Of a stretch of DNA of 64,000 nt, positions 17,444 through 26,467 are shown piece by piece (the stretch's first letter is position 1; every line of letters begins with the position of its first letter). The position numbers and the translations under genes were made by a program. The DNA is taken from NCBI RefSeq assembly GCF_031624495.1, contig NZ_JAMQOP010000002.1, positions 186,001 through 250,000 of the forward strand, given 5' to 3'. The notes under the pieces were generated by a model, which saw only the letters and a list, made by a program, of their open reading frames with translations, was not told the DNA's origin and did not search any database. Origin of the DNA: Halogeometricum sp. S1BR25-6. Lineage in GTDB: Archaea > Halobacteriota > Halobacteria > Halobacteriales > Haloferacaceae.

Positions 17444-17528
17444 GCGTGGGTAGCCAAGCTAGGCCAACGGCGCAGCGTTGAGGGCGCTGTCTCGTAGGAG
17501 TCCGCCGGTTCAAATCCGGTCCCACGCA
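17444..17528 (+). tRNA. tRNA-Leu (anticodon GAG)
   Basis: 85 nt. Acceptor stem GCGTGGG / CCCACGC with discriminator A. The D-arm begins AGCCAAGCTAGGCC. The anticodon stem is CAGCG / CGCTG around loop TTGAGGG, giving anticodon GAG (Leu, CUC/CUU). A long variable arm and the T-arm GGTTCAAATCC follow. The long variable arm confirms the class II Leu type. CCA is not encoded. The AT-rich TTTAAATTA at about 17399-17407, some 40 bases upstream, is the likely TATA element. Confidence 0.95.
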
Positions 17529-17536
17529 TCGCATGA

Positions 17537-17555
17537 GGGGTTCCGAAAGAACCCC
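17537..17555 (+). terminator. Hairpin immediately 3' of tRNA-Leu
   Basis: Perfect 7-bp inverted repeat GGGGTTC - CGAAA - GAACCCC beginning 9 nt after the tRNA. It could be a termination or 3'-processing structure. There is no T-run directly after it, so a classical terminator is uncertain. Confidence 0.4.
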
Positions 17556-17761
17556 CGACCGAGGCGGCATCGCCGCCGAGGCAACACGATGCAGGTGATT
17601 CCCTTCCGGGACATCACCCACGCACAATCCTTCGGACGCTAACTTCGCAGAGACGCCTCCGTGCCGACCCCGATTCTCGCACCTCACGTGCGAACGCGCC
17701 GCCGATTCCCGGACGCGCCGTCGTCCACCATTTTAAAAGGATAGAGCGGGTACGTGGGGGT

Positions 17762-18286
17762 ATGCCGAAGTACTCCACCGGAGGCGGGGGAGGCGGGAAC
17801 GACGGCGATAGCTGCGAACTCTGCGGTCGTTCGACGTCGAAACTCCGCCGCGCCAACGTCGCCGGTGCCGACCTGCTGGTCTGCCCGGACTGCGCGCCGC
17901 ACGACGACTCCCAGCACAAGGGCGGCCAGTCGTCGTCCGGCGGTTCGTCCTCCTCGTCGTCCGACGGAAAGCCGAACAGGAAGAAGCGCGCCGCCCAGCG
18001 ACAGGCGAAGATGTACGACCAGGCGAAGGGCGACTCCAAGCACTGGGAGAAGGGGACGAACTACGAGAAGGACCGACTCCCCTACCTCGTCTCCGACTAC
18101 GGCGACGTGGTGGCGGACGCCCGGCAGGAGGCGGGTCTGACCGTCGAGGAACTCGCGGCGGAACTCGACGCCGAGGAGTCCGACGTCGACGCCGTCGAAC
18201 AGGGACGGGCCACCCGCGCGGACGTCGGCGGGTCGCTCATCCGCTCCCTCGAAGAGCGACTGGGCGTGACGCTCGTCGACGAGTAG
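17762..18286 (+). CDS. mbf1: Archaeal multiprotein bridging factor 1 (zinc ribbon + HTH)
   Basis: 174 residues. The N-terminal zinc ribbon has CELCG, then CPDC (residues 20-42). A low-complexity Gly/Ser linker follows (about 52-68). The C-terminal Xre-type HTH is VVADARQEAGLTVEELAAEL. This is the archaeal MBF1 layout. MBF1 bridges regulators and the TBP machinery in eukaryotes; its archaeal role is less clear and may be on the ribosome. TATA-like TTTTAAAAGG lies about 27 bases before the ATG. Its promoter region holds the second copy of a 22-base repeat (17699-17720). Confidence 0.92.
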   Translation: MPKYSTGGGGGGNDGDSCELCGRSTSKLRRANVAGADLLVCPDCAPHDDSQHKGGQSSSGGSSSSSSDGKPNRKKRAAQRQAKMYDQAKGDSKHWEKGTNYEKDRLPYLVSDYGDVVADARQEAGLTVEELAAELDAEESDVDAVEQGRATRADVGGSLIRSLEERLGVTLVDE

Positions 18287-18348
18287 GTTCGACCCCTCGA
18301 TTGACGCGACGACACCACTTTTGTCGACCGGCGGCGCACGGGTGAATC

Positions 18349-19557
18349 ATGTTGACGCGTGCTCCCGCAGAGCCGACGATTCGCGAGTTCGAAGCCGAGG
18401 TGACGGGCGTCGACGGCCGCGAGGTGACGCTCGACCGGACGTACTTCTACGCCGAGAGCGGCGGCCAACCCGCCGACAAAGGGACACTCGGCGACGTCCC
18501 GGTCGAAGACGTGCAGACGGACGCGGAGACGGAGTCGGTGGTCCACACGCTCGAATCCGAACCCGACCTCTCCGAGGGCGACCGGGTGACCGGCGTCGTC
18601 GACGACGAGTTCCGGACCTACTGCATGCGCGCGCACACCGCCAGTCACGTCCTCTACGGCGCCGGTCGGGAGGTGCTCTCGGACCTCGGCTACGGCGGGT
18701 TCGACATCTCCCCCGAGAAGGTGCGCGTCGACTTCGCCACCTCCACAGATATCGACGACGAGACGCTGGTCGAACTCGAACGCCTCGTCAACCGCACCGT
18801 CTGGGACTCCCGCGGCGTCTCCTGGGAGGAGGTGCCGACCGAGGAGGCCCTCGACAGGGCGGAGGTGGCGTTCAACACGAAGACCGAGGAGGGCGTGATG
18901 GACGACGCCGACACGGTTCGTCTCGTCACCGTCGACGGCTGGGACGTGGCCGCCTGCGGCGGCACCCACGTCTCGAACACCGCGGAAATAGGACCGGTCA
19001 CCGTCCTCGGCCGCTCGAACCCCGGCGAGGGCCTCACCCGCGTGGAGTTCGCCGTCGGCGAGGCGGGCGTCGACCGGCGGGCGACGGTCCACCGCGCGGC
19101 CCTCGACGCCGCCCGCGAACTCGAAACCGGCGTCGAGAACGTCGGCGAGGCGGCGGCGTCGCTCCGGGGCGACAACGAGCGGTTGGAAGGAAAGGTCCGC
19201 GAACTCGAATCCGAACTGCTCGGAAACCGCATCGCGGGGTTCGAGACGGTGACGAAGGAGGAGGCGACGTGGCGCGTCGGCGTGCTCGACGGCTTCGACG
19301 CCAACCGCGCGGGCGAGGCGGCGAAGTCGGCCGCGGGGGAAGCGGACGGCGCGGACGTGGTGGCCGTCGTCGGCGCGGGTGAGAGCCCGTACGTCGTCGT
19401 CGCCGCCGACGGGGACAGCGGCGTCCACGCCGGCGACGTGGTCGAGAGCGTCACCGACGAGTTCGGCGGCGGCGGGGGCGGCGGTCCGCCGTTCGCGCAG
19501 GGCGGCGGCCTCGACGCCGACCCGGTGGACGTGACGGCGTTTCTACGGGCGGTCTGA
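18349..19557 (+). CDS. alaX: AlaX-type alanyl-tRNA editing protein with DHHA1 domain
   Basis: 402 residues. The N-terminal strand FYAESGGQPADKG and the zinc motif HTASH (near residue 95) with CGGTH (near 203) define the AlaRS/ThrRS second additional domain, which hydrolyses Ser- or Gly-mischarged tRNA-Ala. A short coiled coil (LRGDNERLEGKVRELESEL) and a C-terminal DHHA1 domain with GGGGGGGPPFAQGGG follow, so this is the long AlaX-L form. No aminoacylation domain is present. Confidence 0.92.
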   Translation: MLTRAPAEPTIREFEAEVTGVDGREVTLDRTYFYAESGGQPADKGTLGDVPVEDVQTDAETESVVHTLESEPDLSEGDRVTGVVDDEFRTYCMRAHTASHVLYGAGREVLSDLGYGGFDISPEKVRVDFATSTDIDDETLVELERLVNRTVWDSRGVSWEEVPTEEALDRAEVAFNTKTEEGVMDDADTVRLVTVDGWDVAACGGTHVSNTAEIGPVTVLGRSNPGEGLTRVEFAVGEAGVDRRATVHRAALDAARELETGVENVGEAAASLRGDNERLEGKVRELESELLGNRIAGFETVTKEEATWRVGVLDGFDANRAGEAAKSAAGEADGADVVAVVGAGESPYVVVAADGDSGVHAGDVVESVTDEFGGGGGGGPPFAQGGGLDADPVDVTAFLRAV

Positions 19558-19782
19558 AGTCCACCCGGTCGCCGGAGGGACGACCCTCACTTCGGTCAGG
19601 TCCAGAGCAGACAGAGCAGACACCAGAGTTCGGAGGCGTAGGCGGCGGCCCAGACGGAGACGGTTGCGAGCATCGGCCGTTGTTTGCTGTCATCGGTCTA
19701 ACCAGTTTCGACGCGCGAACCGAGTCGCTCCCGCCGCCGCGGATTCGCTCACCTTTTTCCATCACAGACCGAAGCGGAGGGT

Positions 19783-20928
19783 ATGACACTCGCAGGCGCG
19801 GATTCGGCCCTCACCGACGAGCAGCGAGCGATTCGGGAGGTGGTCCGGGAGTTCGCCGCCGAGGAGATTCGACCGACGGCGCGGGAGGCGGACGAGACCG
19901 AAGAGTTCCCCGAGGCGGTGTGGGACGGCCTCGCGGACCTCGACCTGACGGGTCTGACCGTCCCCGAGGAGTACGGCGGGTTCGACGCCGACCGGGCGAC
20001 GTACGCCCTCGTCAACGAGGAGGTGGCCTACGGGCAACTCGCGGTGGCGACGGCGCTGTCGGTCCACTGTCTCGCCACCTCCTGCATCGCAGAGTTCGGG
20101 AGCGACGAGCAGAAGGAGGCGTGGTTGCCGGAGATGGTCGACGGCCGCCCCGTCGGGATGTTCGCGCTGTCGGAACCCGACGCCGGGTCGAACCCCGCGG
20201 AGATGTCCACCGTCGCGCGCCGCGAGGGCGACGAGTACGTGATAAACGGGAAGAAGCAGTGGATAACGAACGGCGAACGGGGAGAGGTGTGCATCCTCTT
20301 CGCCAAGACGGACCGCGAGGACCCCGGGTCGGTCACGCAGTTCCTCGTCCCGAAGAGCGCCGAGTTCGAGGTGGGGAAGAAGGAGCACAAACTCGGCCTC
20401 CGCGCGTCGGACACGACGGCGTTGCTGTTCGACGACGTGCGAATCCCCGCGGAGAACCGACTCACCGAGGAGGGGGAGGGGCTCTCGGCGGCGTTCCACA
20501 TTCTCACCGGCGGGCGCGTCGGCATCGCCGCGCAGGCAGTCGGCCTCGCGCAGTCGGCGTTCGACGAGGCGAAGACGTACGCGGGCGACCGCGAGCAGTT
20601 CGGCGGCCCCATCTCGGACATCCAGGCCGTCCGCCACAAGTTCTCCGAGATGGCGACGCAGATACACGCCGCGCGCCTGATGGTGCGCGAGGCGGCCCGG
20701 CAGGACGACGCGGGGGAGGACCCGCGCACCGCGGCCGCGATGGCGAAGTACTTCGCCAGCGAGGCGGCCGTCGACGTGACGAACGAGGCGGTCCAGATTC
20801 ACGGCGGCTACGGCTACACGACGGACTTCGACGTCGAACGGATGTACCGCGACTCGAAGATAACGACCATCTACGAGGGGACCAGCGAGATACAGAAAAA
20901 TATCATCGCGCGCGGCGTCCTCGATTGA
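19783..20928 (+). CDS. Acyl-CoA dehydrogenase
   Basis: 381 residues. N-terminal helical domain, then beta-domain signatures (FALSEPDAGSNPAEM and INGKKQWITNG). The C-terminal domain ends QIHGGYGYTTDFDVERMYRDSK and IYEGTSEIQKNIIARG, the standard acyl-CoA dehydrogenase fingerprint. It oxidises an acyl-CoA at the alpha-beta bond using FAD and passes electrons to ETF, plausibly the ETF encoded at 1620-4282. Chain-length preference cannot be judged. It stands alone, without thiolase or hydratase genes nearby. Confidence 0.93.
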   Translation: MTLAGADSALTDEQRAIREVVREFAAEEIRPTAREADETEEFPEAVWDGLADLDLTGLTVPEEYGGFDADRATYALVNEEVAYGQLAVATALSVHCLATSCIAEFGSDEQKEAWLPEMVDGRPVGMFALSEPDAGSNPAEMSTVARREGDEYVINGKKQWITNGERGEVCILFAKTDREDPGSVTQFLVPKSAEFEVGKKEHKLGLRASDTTALLFDDVRIPAENRLTEEGEGLSAAFHILTGGRVGIAAQAVGLAQSAFDEAKTYAGDREQFGGPISDIQAVRHKFSEMATQIHAARLMVREAARQDDAGEDPRTAAAMAKYFASEAAVDVTNEAVQIHGGYGYTTDFDVERMYRDSKITTIYEGTSEIQKNIIARGVLD

Positions 20929-20948
20929 ACTGACTCGTCTCCGCCCGC

Positions 20949-21689
20949 TCAGCAGGGCTGTCGGGAGTGGGCCGTCTCCGCGTCCGCCTCGGAGTCGTCG
21001 CCGCAGTCGGTCTCGCTCGCACCGACGTCGTCTTCCTCCCCGCTTCCGTCCGCGTGGCCTTCGCTCACCGCCTCGTCGGCGCACTCGCCGTTCTCCAGCG
21101 GTCCGTCCGCCTCCTCGGTTTCGTCCGCCTCGTCGACGCGCCGCGCGGGGTTGCCGACCATCGTCGCGCCCGGCGGCACGTCTTTGCTGACGACGGCGCT
21201 GGCGCCGATAGAGGCACCCTCACCGACGGTGATAGCGCCGACGAGCGTCGCGCCCGCGCCGAGGACGACGTCCGACTCGACGGTCGGATGCCGCTTCCCG
21301 GCGTGCGGTTGGTTCGCGCCGAGCGTCACGCCGTGGTAGAAGTGCACGTCGTCGCCGACGTCGGCCGTCTCCCCGACGACGACGCCCGCGCCGTGGTCGA
21401 TGGTGACGCGGCGGCCGAGTTCCGCGCCGGGGTGAATCTCGACGGCCGTGAGCAGGCGGGCCGAGTGCGACAGCAGGCGGGCGGCGAAGCGGCGGTCCCG
21501 CTTCCAGAGGGCGTGGGCGACCCGGTGGGTCCACACCGCCGTCATGCCGGGGTAAAAGAGGAGTACGTCGAGCGTCCCCCCCGCGGCGGGGTCGCGTTCC
21601 TGAATCGCGGCCACGTCCTCGCGGACCCGGGCGACGGCGTCGCGGAGGCGGCCGAACAGTCCGCGTTCGCGTCCGCTACGCCGAGCCAT
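20949..21689 (-). CDS. cysE: Serine O-acetyltransferase with acidic C-terminal tail
   Basis: 246 residues. The N-terminal helices are those of the SAT family (DPAAGGTLDVLLFYPGM). The left-handed beta-helix of hexapeptide repeats includes IHPGAELGRRVTIDHGAGVVVGE with the catalytic DHG and the HPTVESDVVLGAGATLVG run. It acetylates L-serine for cysteine synthesis. About 60 residues after the fold (from about 186) are a disordered Asp/Glu/Ser-rich tail ending in RQPC, longer than in bacterial enzymes. It converges on the acyl-CoA dehydrogenase gene with a 20-bp gap. Confidence 0.9.
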   Translation of the reverse strand: MARRSGRERGLFGRLRDAVARVREDVAAIQERDPAAGGTLDVLLFYPGMTAVWTHRVAHALWKRDRRFAARLLSHSARLLTAVEIHPGAELGRRVTIDHGAGVVVGETADVGDDVHFYHGVTLGANQPHAGKRHPTVESDVVLGAGATLVGAITVGEGASIGASAVVSKDVPPGATMVGNPARRVDEADETEEADGPLENGECADEAVSEGHADGSGEEDDVGASETDCGDDSEADAETAHSRQPC

Positions 21690-21918
21690 GGTTCCCCGCT
21701 CGTCGGTCGGTCGGCGCCGTCGAACCGTGCTGTCGCGCTCGTGGGTCGAAGCTCGCCGGACGGCGTCCGACTCGGCAACAACGCGGCCGCTGAGCGTCGA
21801 GGCGGTCGGGCGCGGTTCGTTCGTGCTGACCGGCGAGTTCGGTCATATCCTATATCGGAGTCCCACACTGAAAAGTCCGACCGAAGCGGTCTTTCGCGCG
21901 GGGGCCGACACTCCGTGC

Positions 21919-22485
21919 ATGCCGACCGACACGGGACCGCGCGGACTCCGGAAGGAGTACGACGCGGTCGTCTGGGACCTCGACGGAACGCTCGTCAACC
22001 TCGCCGTGGACTGGGACGCCGTCGCCTCGGAGACGGCCGAGACGTTCCGCGCGGCGGGAATCGACGCCGGCGGGATGGACCTGTGGGCGATGCTGGACCT
22101 CGCGGACGAACGCGGGATGCGGGACGACGTCGAGGCCGTCATCGCCGGCCACGAACGCGAGGGGGCGCGACGCTCGACGCGCCTCGCATCCGCCGACCGG
22201 GTCGGGACGTTCGACCGCGAGGGCGTCTGCTCGCTCAACTGCGAGGGCGCCTGCCGCCTCGCCCTCGACGCGCACGACCTGACGGCGGGCGTCGACGCCG
22301 TCGTCGGCCGCGACACCGTGGCGACGCGGAAACCCGACCCCGAACCCCTCCTGGAGACGCTCCGCCGGATGGAGGTGTCCCCCGAAGACGCCGTCTTCGT
22401 CGGCGACTCGCGGCGCGACGAAGTGACCGCCGAGCGAGCGAACGTCGCGTTCCGCTACGTCGGCGACGGGTCGTCGGAGGTCTGA
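21919..22485 (+). CDS. HAD-superfamily phosphatase
   Basis: 188 residues. Motif I is WDLDGTLVN (nucleophile and acid-base Asp), motif III the Lys in TRKPDPEP and motif IV VFVGDSRRDE, all intact. The helical cap lies between about residues 30 and 90. It resembles phosphoglycolate-phosphatase-like family members. The cap contains an unusual Cys pair (VCSLNCEGACRLA). The substrate cannot be predicted. It is separated from cysE by a 229-bp divergent region. Confidence 0.87.
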   Translation: MPTDTGPRGLRKEYDAVVWDLDGTLVNLAVDWDAVASETAETFRAAGIDAGGMDLWAMLDLADERGMRDDVEAVIAGHEREGARRSTRLASADRVGTFDREGVCSLNCEGACRLALDAHDLTAGVDAVVGRDTVATRKPDPEPLLETLRRMEVSPEDAVFVGDSRRDEVTAERANVAFRYVGDGSSEV

Positions 22486-22572
22486 ACGCCGAACTCCGGG
22501 TGCTGACCCTCCTCCCCCGCCCCGTCCCCCGCCGACGAGGGCGTTAAGTCGCCGACGCGCCAACGTCCGTCG

Positions 22573-22962
22573 ATGAGCTATCCGGTCAGGTACTACTGCC
22601 CGCACTGCGGGGCCGTCGTCGAACTCGAACGCGACGGCTACCTCTCCGATAAGTCGGTCACGCCGTACCCGCTGGTCGGGTGGGAGTACGCCGACCCCGC
22701 CGAGTCGTTCGAGAACGACGACGCCGACGGCGTCCACTTCGTCTGCGGCGAGAGCGACGCCGAGGGCCTGCGCTGGACGGGGGAGGTGAGCGAGGCGGAC
22801 GACGTGGAGCACCCGGGACTGGAGTCGCCCTGCGGGAACGACGTCTACCTCTCGTTCGTCCGCTTCGAGGACGGCCGCGAGGTCGACCCCGTTCCCGAGT
22901 CCGAGTACGTCGACATCGGGTCCGGCCCCCGGTCGGGGCCCAGAGGGCCGAACGGACCGTAG
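22573..22962 (+). CDS. Conserved-looking hypothetical protein with N-terminal CxxC
   Basis: 129 residues, acidic and soluble. It begins YYCPHCGAVVELERDGYL, one half of a possible zinc ribbon. Further cysteines occur at VCGE and SPCGND, so a four-Cys site is plausible. I do not recognise the family. It is the first of two small plus-strand genes, followed 58 bp later by a membrane protein. Codon usage matches its neighbours. Confidence 0.7.
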   Translation: MSYPVRYYCPHCGAVVELERDGYLSDKSVTPYPLVGWEYADPAESFENDDADGVHFVCGESDAEGLRWTGEVSEADDVEHPGLESPCGNDVYLSFVRFEDGREVDPVPESEYVDIGSGPRSGPRGPNGP

Positions 22963-23020
22963 AGGAGCCAGCACCCCTCACGCGGGGTATATCTCTTCGG
23001 CGCGCGTCCGAGAGTGCGAT

Positions 23021-23380
23021 ATGACGCTCCCCATCCAGTCGATACTCGGTGACGCCGCGTTCTTCGTTCCGTTCGCCGTCTTCGGTCTCGGCGCCCTCGG
23101 TCTCGCCTTCTACCTCTCGCGTCTCGAACACGAAAAGGAGATGGCGCTCATCGAGGCCGGCGAGTACCGACAGCTCAGAACCGACGGTCGCGCGTGGATC
23201 CTCGGCGGCCTCCTCCTCGGCGCTCTCGGCCTCGCCGACGTGACGACGACGTTCCTCGCGGGCGGCGTCCCGCAGGAGGGTGTCGCCGCCGCGTTCGTCG
23301 GTCTCGCAGCCCTCGCGTACTACTTCTACAAACGCCGCGAGGACCGGGTCGACGCCCCGGAGAGCGCGACTCGCGCGTGA
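23021..23380 (+). CDS. Small membrane protein with three hydrophobic segments
   Basis: 119 residues. The first hydrophobic segment is about residues 12-31, then a charged stretch (LEHEKEMALIEAGEYRQL). Two further segments (about 56-76 and 84-101) and a basic/acidic tail follow. The EKEMALIEAG motif after the first helix is seen in several small prokaryotic membrane proteins of unknown function. Convergent with rtcB, 21 bp from its stop. Confidence 0.72.
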   Translation: MTLPIQSILGDAAFFVPFAVFGLGALGLAFYLSRLEHEKEMALIEAGEYRQLRTDGRAWILGGLLLGALGLADVTTTFLAGGVPQEGVAAAFVGLAALAYYFYKRREDRVDAPESATRA

Positions 23381-23401
23381 GTCGCGTTCCCGCGACCGAC
23401 C

Positions 23402-24871
23402 TCATCCTTTGATGTTACAGACCGGGAACGTCCGGGCCACCTTGTCGCCGATACCGAGTTCGTCGGAGACGCGCACCACCTCGTCGACGTCCTTGTAGAC
23501 GCCCGGCGCCTCCTCCGCGACGGTGGCGCCCGACTGCGCCTTCACGTATATCTTCTGCTGGTCGCGCAGTTCGTCTTGGACGGTCTCGCCCCAGTACTCC
23601 TGTTTGGCCTGCGTCCGACTCATCGTCCGGCCCGCGCCGTGCGCCGTCGACCCGAACGTGAGGTCCAAGGAGCGCTCGCCGCCGCGGAGGACGTAACTGC
23701 CCGCGCCCATGCTTCCCGGGATGATGACGGGTTGGCCCACGTCGCGGTACGCCGACGGGAGTTCCGGCCGCCCCGCGGGGAACGCGCGCGTCGCTCCCTT
23801 CCGGTGGACGTACAGTTCGCGGTCCTCGCCGTCGACCTCGTGAACTTCCTTCTTCGCGATGTTGTGCGCCACGTCGTACAGCAGGTCCATCTCCATCGCC
23901 TCCCAGTCGCGGCCGAACACGCGCTCGAACACCCGCCGCGTCCGGTGCATGATGAGTTGGCGGTTCACCCACGCGAAGTTGATGGCGGCGCACATCGCGC
24001 CGTAGTACTCCTCCGCTAGTTCGGACCCCGCGGGCGCGGCGGCCAGTTCCTTGTCCGGGAGCGAGTCGAGCAGGTCGCCGTGTTCCTTCTCTATCTTCCG
24101 GAGGTAGTCCGAGCAGACTTGGTGGCCCAGTCCCCGCGACCCGCAGTGGATGAGCACGACTATCTGGTCTTCCTCCAACCCGAACTCGCTCGCCACGTCT
24201 TCCCGAAAGACGTCGGTCACGCGCTGGACTTCGAGGAAGTGGTTGCCCGAGCCGAGACTGCCGAGTTGGTTCTTCCCCCTGTCCTTGGCCTTCTGCGAGA
24301 CGGCGTCGGGGTCGGCGTCCGGCCGCCGGCCCTCGTCCTCGCAGTGCGCCAAGTCGTCCTCGACGGCGTGGCCGTGCTCTAACGCCCAGTCCACGCCGCG
24401 GTCGAGTACTCCCTCGACGGCGTCCACGTCGCCCTGCACGATGCCGCCGCCACCGAGGCCCGAGGGGACGTTGGCGAACAGGGCGTCGACAAGTTCCTCC
24501 TCTTTCCCTTCTAACTCGGCGTACGTGAGGTTTGTTTTCATCATTCTCACGCCGCAATTTATGTCGTAGCCGACGCTTCCGGGCGAGATACATCCCTCTT
24601 CGGCGTCCGTCGCGCCGACGCCGCCGACGGGGAAGCCGTACCCTTGGTGTCCGTCGGGCATGCAGATGGCGTGCTTCGTCATCCCCGGCAGGTGCGTGGC
24701 GTTTCGAAGCTGTTCGAGCGTCTTGTCCTGTCGGATCTGTTCGAGCAGTTGCTCGCTGGCGAGGACGCGCGCGGGAACCCGCATCTCCCCCTCGCGCGGC
24801 ATCTCCCAGACGTGCTCGCGGACGCGTTCGAGGCGGATGTCGCCGAACTGTTTCACGTCGTCGTCGGTCAT
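23402..24871 (-). CDS. rtcB: RNA-splicing ligase RtcB
   Basis: 489 residues, full length. Metal-binding and catalytic motifs are present: MPDGHQGYGFPVGG, GYDINCGVR, GSGNHFLEV, IHCGSRGLGHQ and the guanylated His in GSTAHGAGR. It joins 2',3'-cyclic phosphate and 5'-OH RNA ends with GTP and Mn(II), finishing tRNA splicing after the endonuclease. There is no intein, which some archaeal rtcB genes carry. Archease, its activator, is encoded 85 bp upstream on the same strand. Confidence 0.97.
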   Translation of the reverse strand: MTDDDVKQFGDIRLERVREHVWEMPREGEMRVPARVLASEQLLEQIRQDKTLEQLRNATHLPGMTKHAICMPDGHQGYGFPVGGVGATDAEEGCISPGSVGYDINCGVRMMKTNLTYAELEGKEEELVDALFANVPSGLGGGGIVQGDVDAVEGVLDRGVDWALEHGHAVEDDLAHCEDEGRRPDADPDAVSQKAKDRGKNQLGSLGSGNHFLEVQRVTDVFREDVASEFGLEEDQIVVLIHCGSRGLGHQVCSDYLRKIEKEHGDLLDSLPDKELAAAPAGSELAEEYYGAMCAAINFAWVNRQLIMHRTRRVFERVFGRDWEAMEMDLLYDVAHNIAKKEVHEVDGEDRELYVHRKGATRAFPAGRPELPSAYRDVGQPVIIPGSMGAGSYVLRGGERSLDLTFGSTAHGAGRTMSRTQAKQEYWGETVQDELRDQQKIYVKAQSGATVAEEAPGVYKDVDEVVRVSDELGIGDKVARTFPVCNIKG

Positions 24872-24956
24872 GGACGTGAGTTCGGCGGGACGAGTGAATA
24901 GGATTCCGTCCGCGGGTTGCGCGGCTCACGGGCGACCGACCCGATAGCCGCGGGCA

Positions 24957-25370
24957 CTACACGTCGAAGACGACGTACGCCTCCCAGCCGTCGGCCGTCT
25001 CCGCGACGCACATCTCCGAGTAGGTCACGGCCTTCACCTCCCGGGCGTCCACGTCCGCGAGGGGGACGCCGCGCGCGGACCCCGAGAGCGTCCACTCCGC
25101 GCCCTCCTCTCTCACTTCGGCCTCGTTGTCGACGGGGAGGACGGCCCGCACGTCTCGTTCGTACACCAGTTGGTCGAGGTAGTCGAACAGGAGGGCCTCG
25201 ACGCCCTCGGCGCGCACCTCAACAGGGAAGCGCTCCCCGCCGGCGTCCGGAATCTCCTCGCACCCGGCGGCGGCGAGGCCGTCGGCGACGGCGGCGAACA
25301 GACCCGACAGCGACGGCGCGGACGCGGCGACGGCCACGTCGGCGGTGTGGTCGCGGAGTTCGAAGCTCAT
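24957..25370 (-). CDS. Archease (RtcB-activating protein)
   Basis: 137 residues. The N-terminal FELRDHTADVAVAASAPS and the C-terminal VKAVTYSEMCV...VFDV are diagnostic of archease. They supply the metal-binding Asp residues, including the C-terminal Asp. It accelerates guanylation and turnover of RtcB. The gene directly precedes rtcB on the same strand, which supports a functional ligase operon. Confidence 0.95.
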   Translation of the reverse strand: MSFELRDHTADVAVAASAPSLSGLFAAVADGLAAAGCEEIPDAGGERFPVEVRAEGVEALLFDYLDQLVYERDVRAVLPVDNEAEVREEGAEWTLSGSARGVPLADVDAREVKAVTYSEMCVAETADGWEAYVVFDV

Positions 25371-25595
25371 GTGCTCGACTCCTCGCCCCCGTCCCGTCTC
25401 GCTTTCGGTCGGCGGCGTCGCGTCCGTCGGTGGTCGGTCCGTCCGCTCGACTCCGATGGGGACCGACCCGCCGTCTCCGCGGGCGTTCCCGCTGTCGCCG
25501 CTCCGCCCTCTAGAAGGTCGCTCGAGGGCGGACCGTTCGCGGCCAGACGCAGAAGCGACGGAGGAGTTATATTCAAGACGATTCTATCGGTTGGC

Positions 25596-26072
25596 GTGAG
25601 CGTCAACGTGGAGAAACGGGTAGACCAACCGGGGTCCGCGGAACACGCCGAACAGGCGTGGGAGCTGAAAGAGCGCATCCGGCGGTCCGAAGGCGTGCTG
25701 AAGCAGCGGCGCGGCTTCTTCATCGACGCCTACCGCCGCGCGACGACGCACCTGTACTTCGAGGACGAGACGCTCATCGGCTTCGCCTCGACGCGCCGCG
25801 ACGGCTACATCCTCTTTCTCGCCGTCGCGCCCGAGGCGCGCGGGCAGAGCTACGGCGAACGACTCGTCGCCGAGGTGGCCCGCGACCACCGCTCGGTCTC
25901 CTGTCACGCCCGGACGACGAACGAGGGCGCGTTGGCGTTCTATCAGAACATCGGGTTCGAGGTCAAACGGGAGATTACGAGCTACTACGAGGACGGCGGC
26001 GACGCCTACTACCTCCGACTCGGGGAGAAAGCGAGCATCCGCGAGAAGTTCTCCGACCTGTTCCGACGGTAG
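25596..26072 (+). CDS. GNAT-family N-acetyltransferase
   Basis: 158 residues from the GTG at 25596 (SVNVEKRVDQPGS). GNAT core: strand GYILFLAVAPEARGQSYGERLVAEVA, giving the acetyl-CoA loop R-G-x-x-Y-G, then SVSCHARTTNEGALAFYQNIGFEV. A TTATATT element sits 23-29 bases before the GTG, so the mRNA should be leaderless. Longer in-frame extensions upstream cross that promoter and are rejected. The substrate is unknown; the fold is that of RimI-like and small-molecule acetyltransferases. Confidence 0.85.
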   Translation: MSVNVEKRVDQPGSAEHAEQAWELKERIRRSEGVLKQRRGFFIDAYRRATTHLYFEDETLIGFASTRRDGYILFLAVAPEARGQSYGERLVAEVARDHRSVSCHARTTNEGALAFYQNIGFEVKREITSYYEDGGDAYYLRLGEKASIREKFSDLFRR

Positions 26073-26073
26073 T

Positions 26074-26361
26074 CTACACGTCTTCGACGATTTCGCCGAG
26101 ACGGTCGACCGGGAGCGCCTGGTACGTCTCGGTGTCGAGGCCGTGTCGCTCGATGAGTTGCGTCACCTCGAACGCCTCGTCGTCGCCGTCGACGCGGAAG
26201 CGAACGTCGAAGTCGTAGGGGCCGAGGACGGCGTACGTGTCGAGGAGTTCGCCGCCGGCCTGCTGGACGTCTTCGCGGATCGAGCCCCAGATGGACACGA
26301 ACTCCTGCGGGTTCTGGTACTCCATCTCGTTGACGTCGACGTGCGCGATATACGTCGGCAT
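26074..26361 (-). CDS. GYD-domain / Lrp-effector-like small protein
   Basis: 95 residues from the ATG at 26361 (PTYIAHVDVNEMEYQNPQEF). A ferredoxin-like alpha-beta fold with the central motif GPYDFDVRF, the G-Y-D signature of the GYD family, related in shape to the Lrp/AsnC effector domain. There is no DNA-binding domain. TATA-like CTTTTATTCC is about 26 bases upstream on this strand. Divergent from the sugar isomerase gene (26468). Function unknown. Confidence 0.75.
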   Translation of the reverse strand: MPTYIAHVDVNEMEYQNPQEFVSIWGSIREDVQQAGGELLDTYAVLGPYDFDVRFRVDGDDEAFEVTQLIERHGLDTETYQALPVDRLGEIVEDV

Positions 26362-26467
26362 AATTCCCACTCGACGCCGAAGGAATAAAAGACTGTGTGT
26401 GACGGCGGCGCTCCCTCCACCCCGTTCATCCTCAACCTTTAATCGAACGCCGCATGTTGGTCCGCGT

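Noticed and set aside
17444-17720. Integrated element at tRNA-Leu
   Set aside because: There is no integrase, no duplicated tRNA end and no change in gene content; the downstream genes are core archaeal ones.
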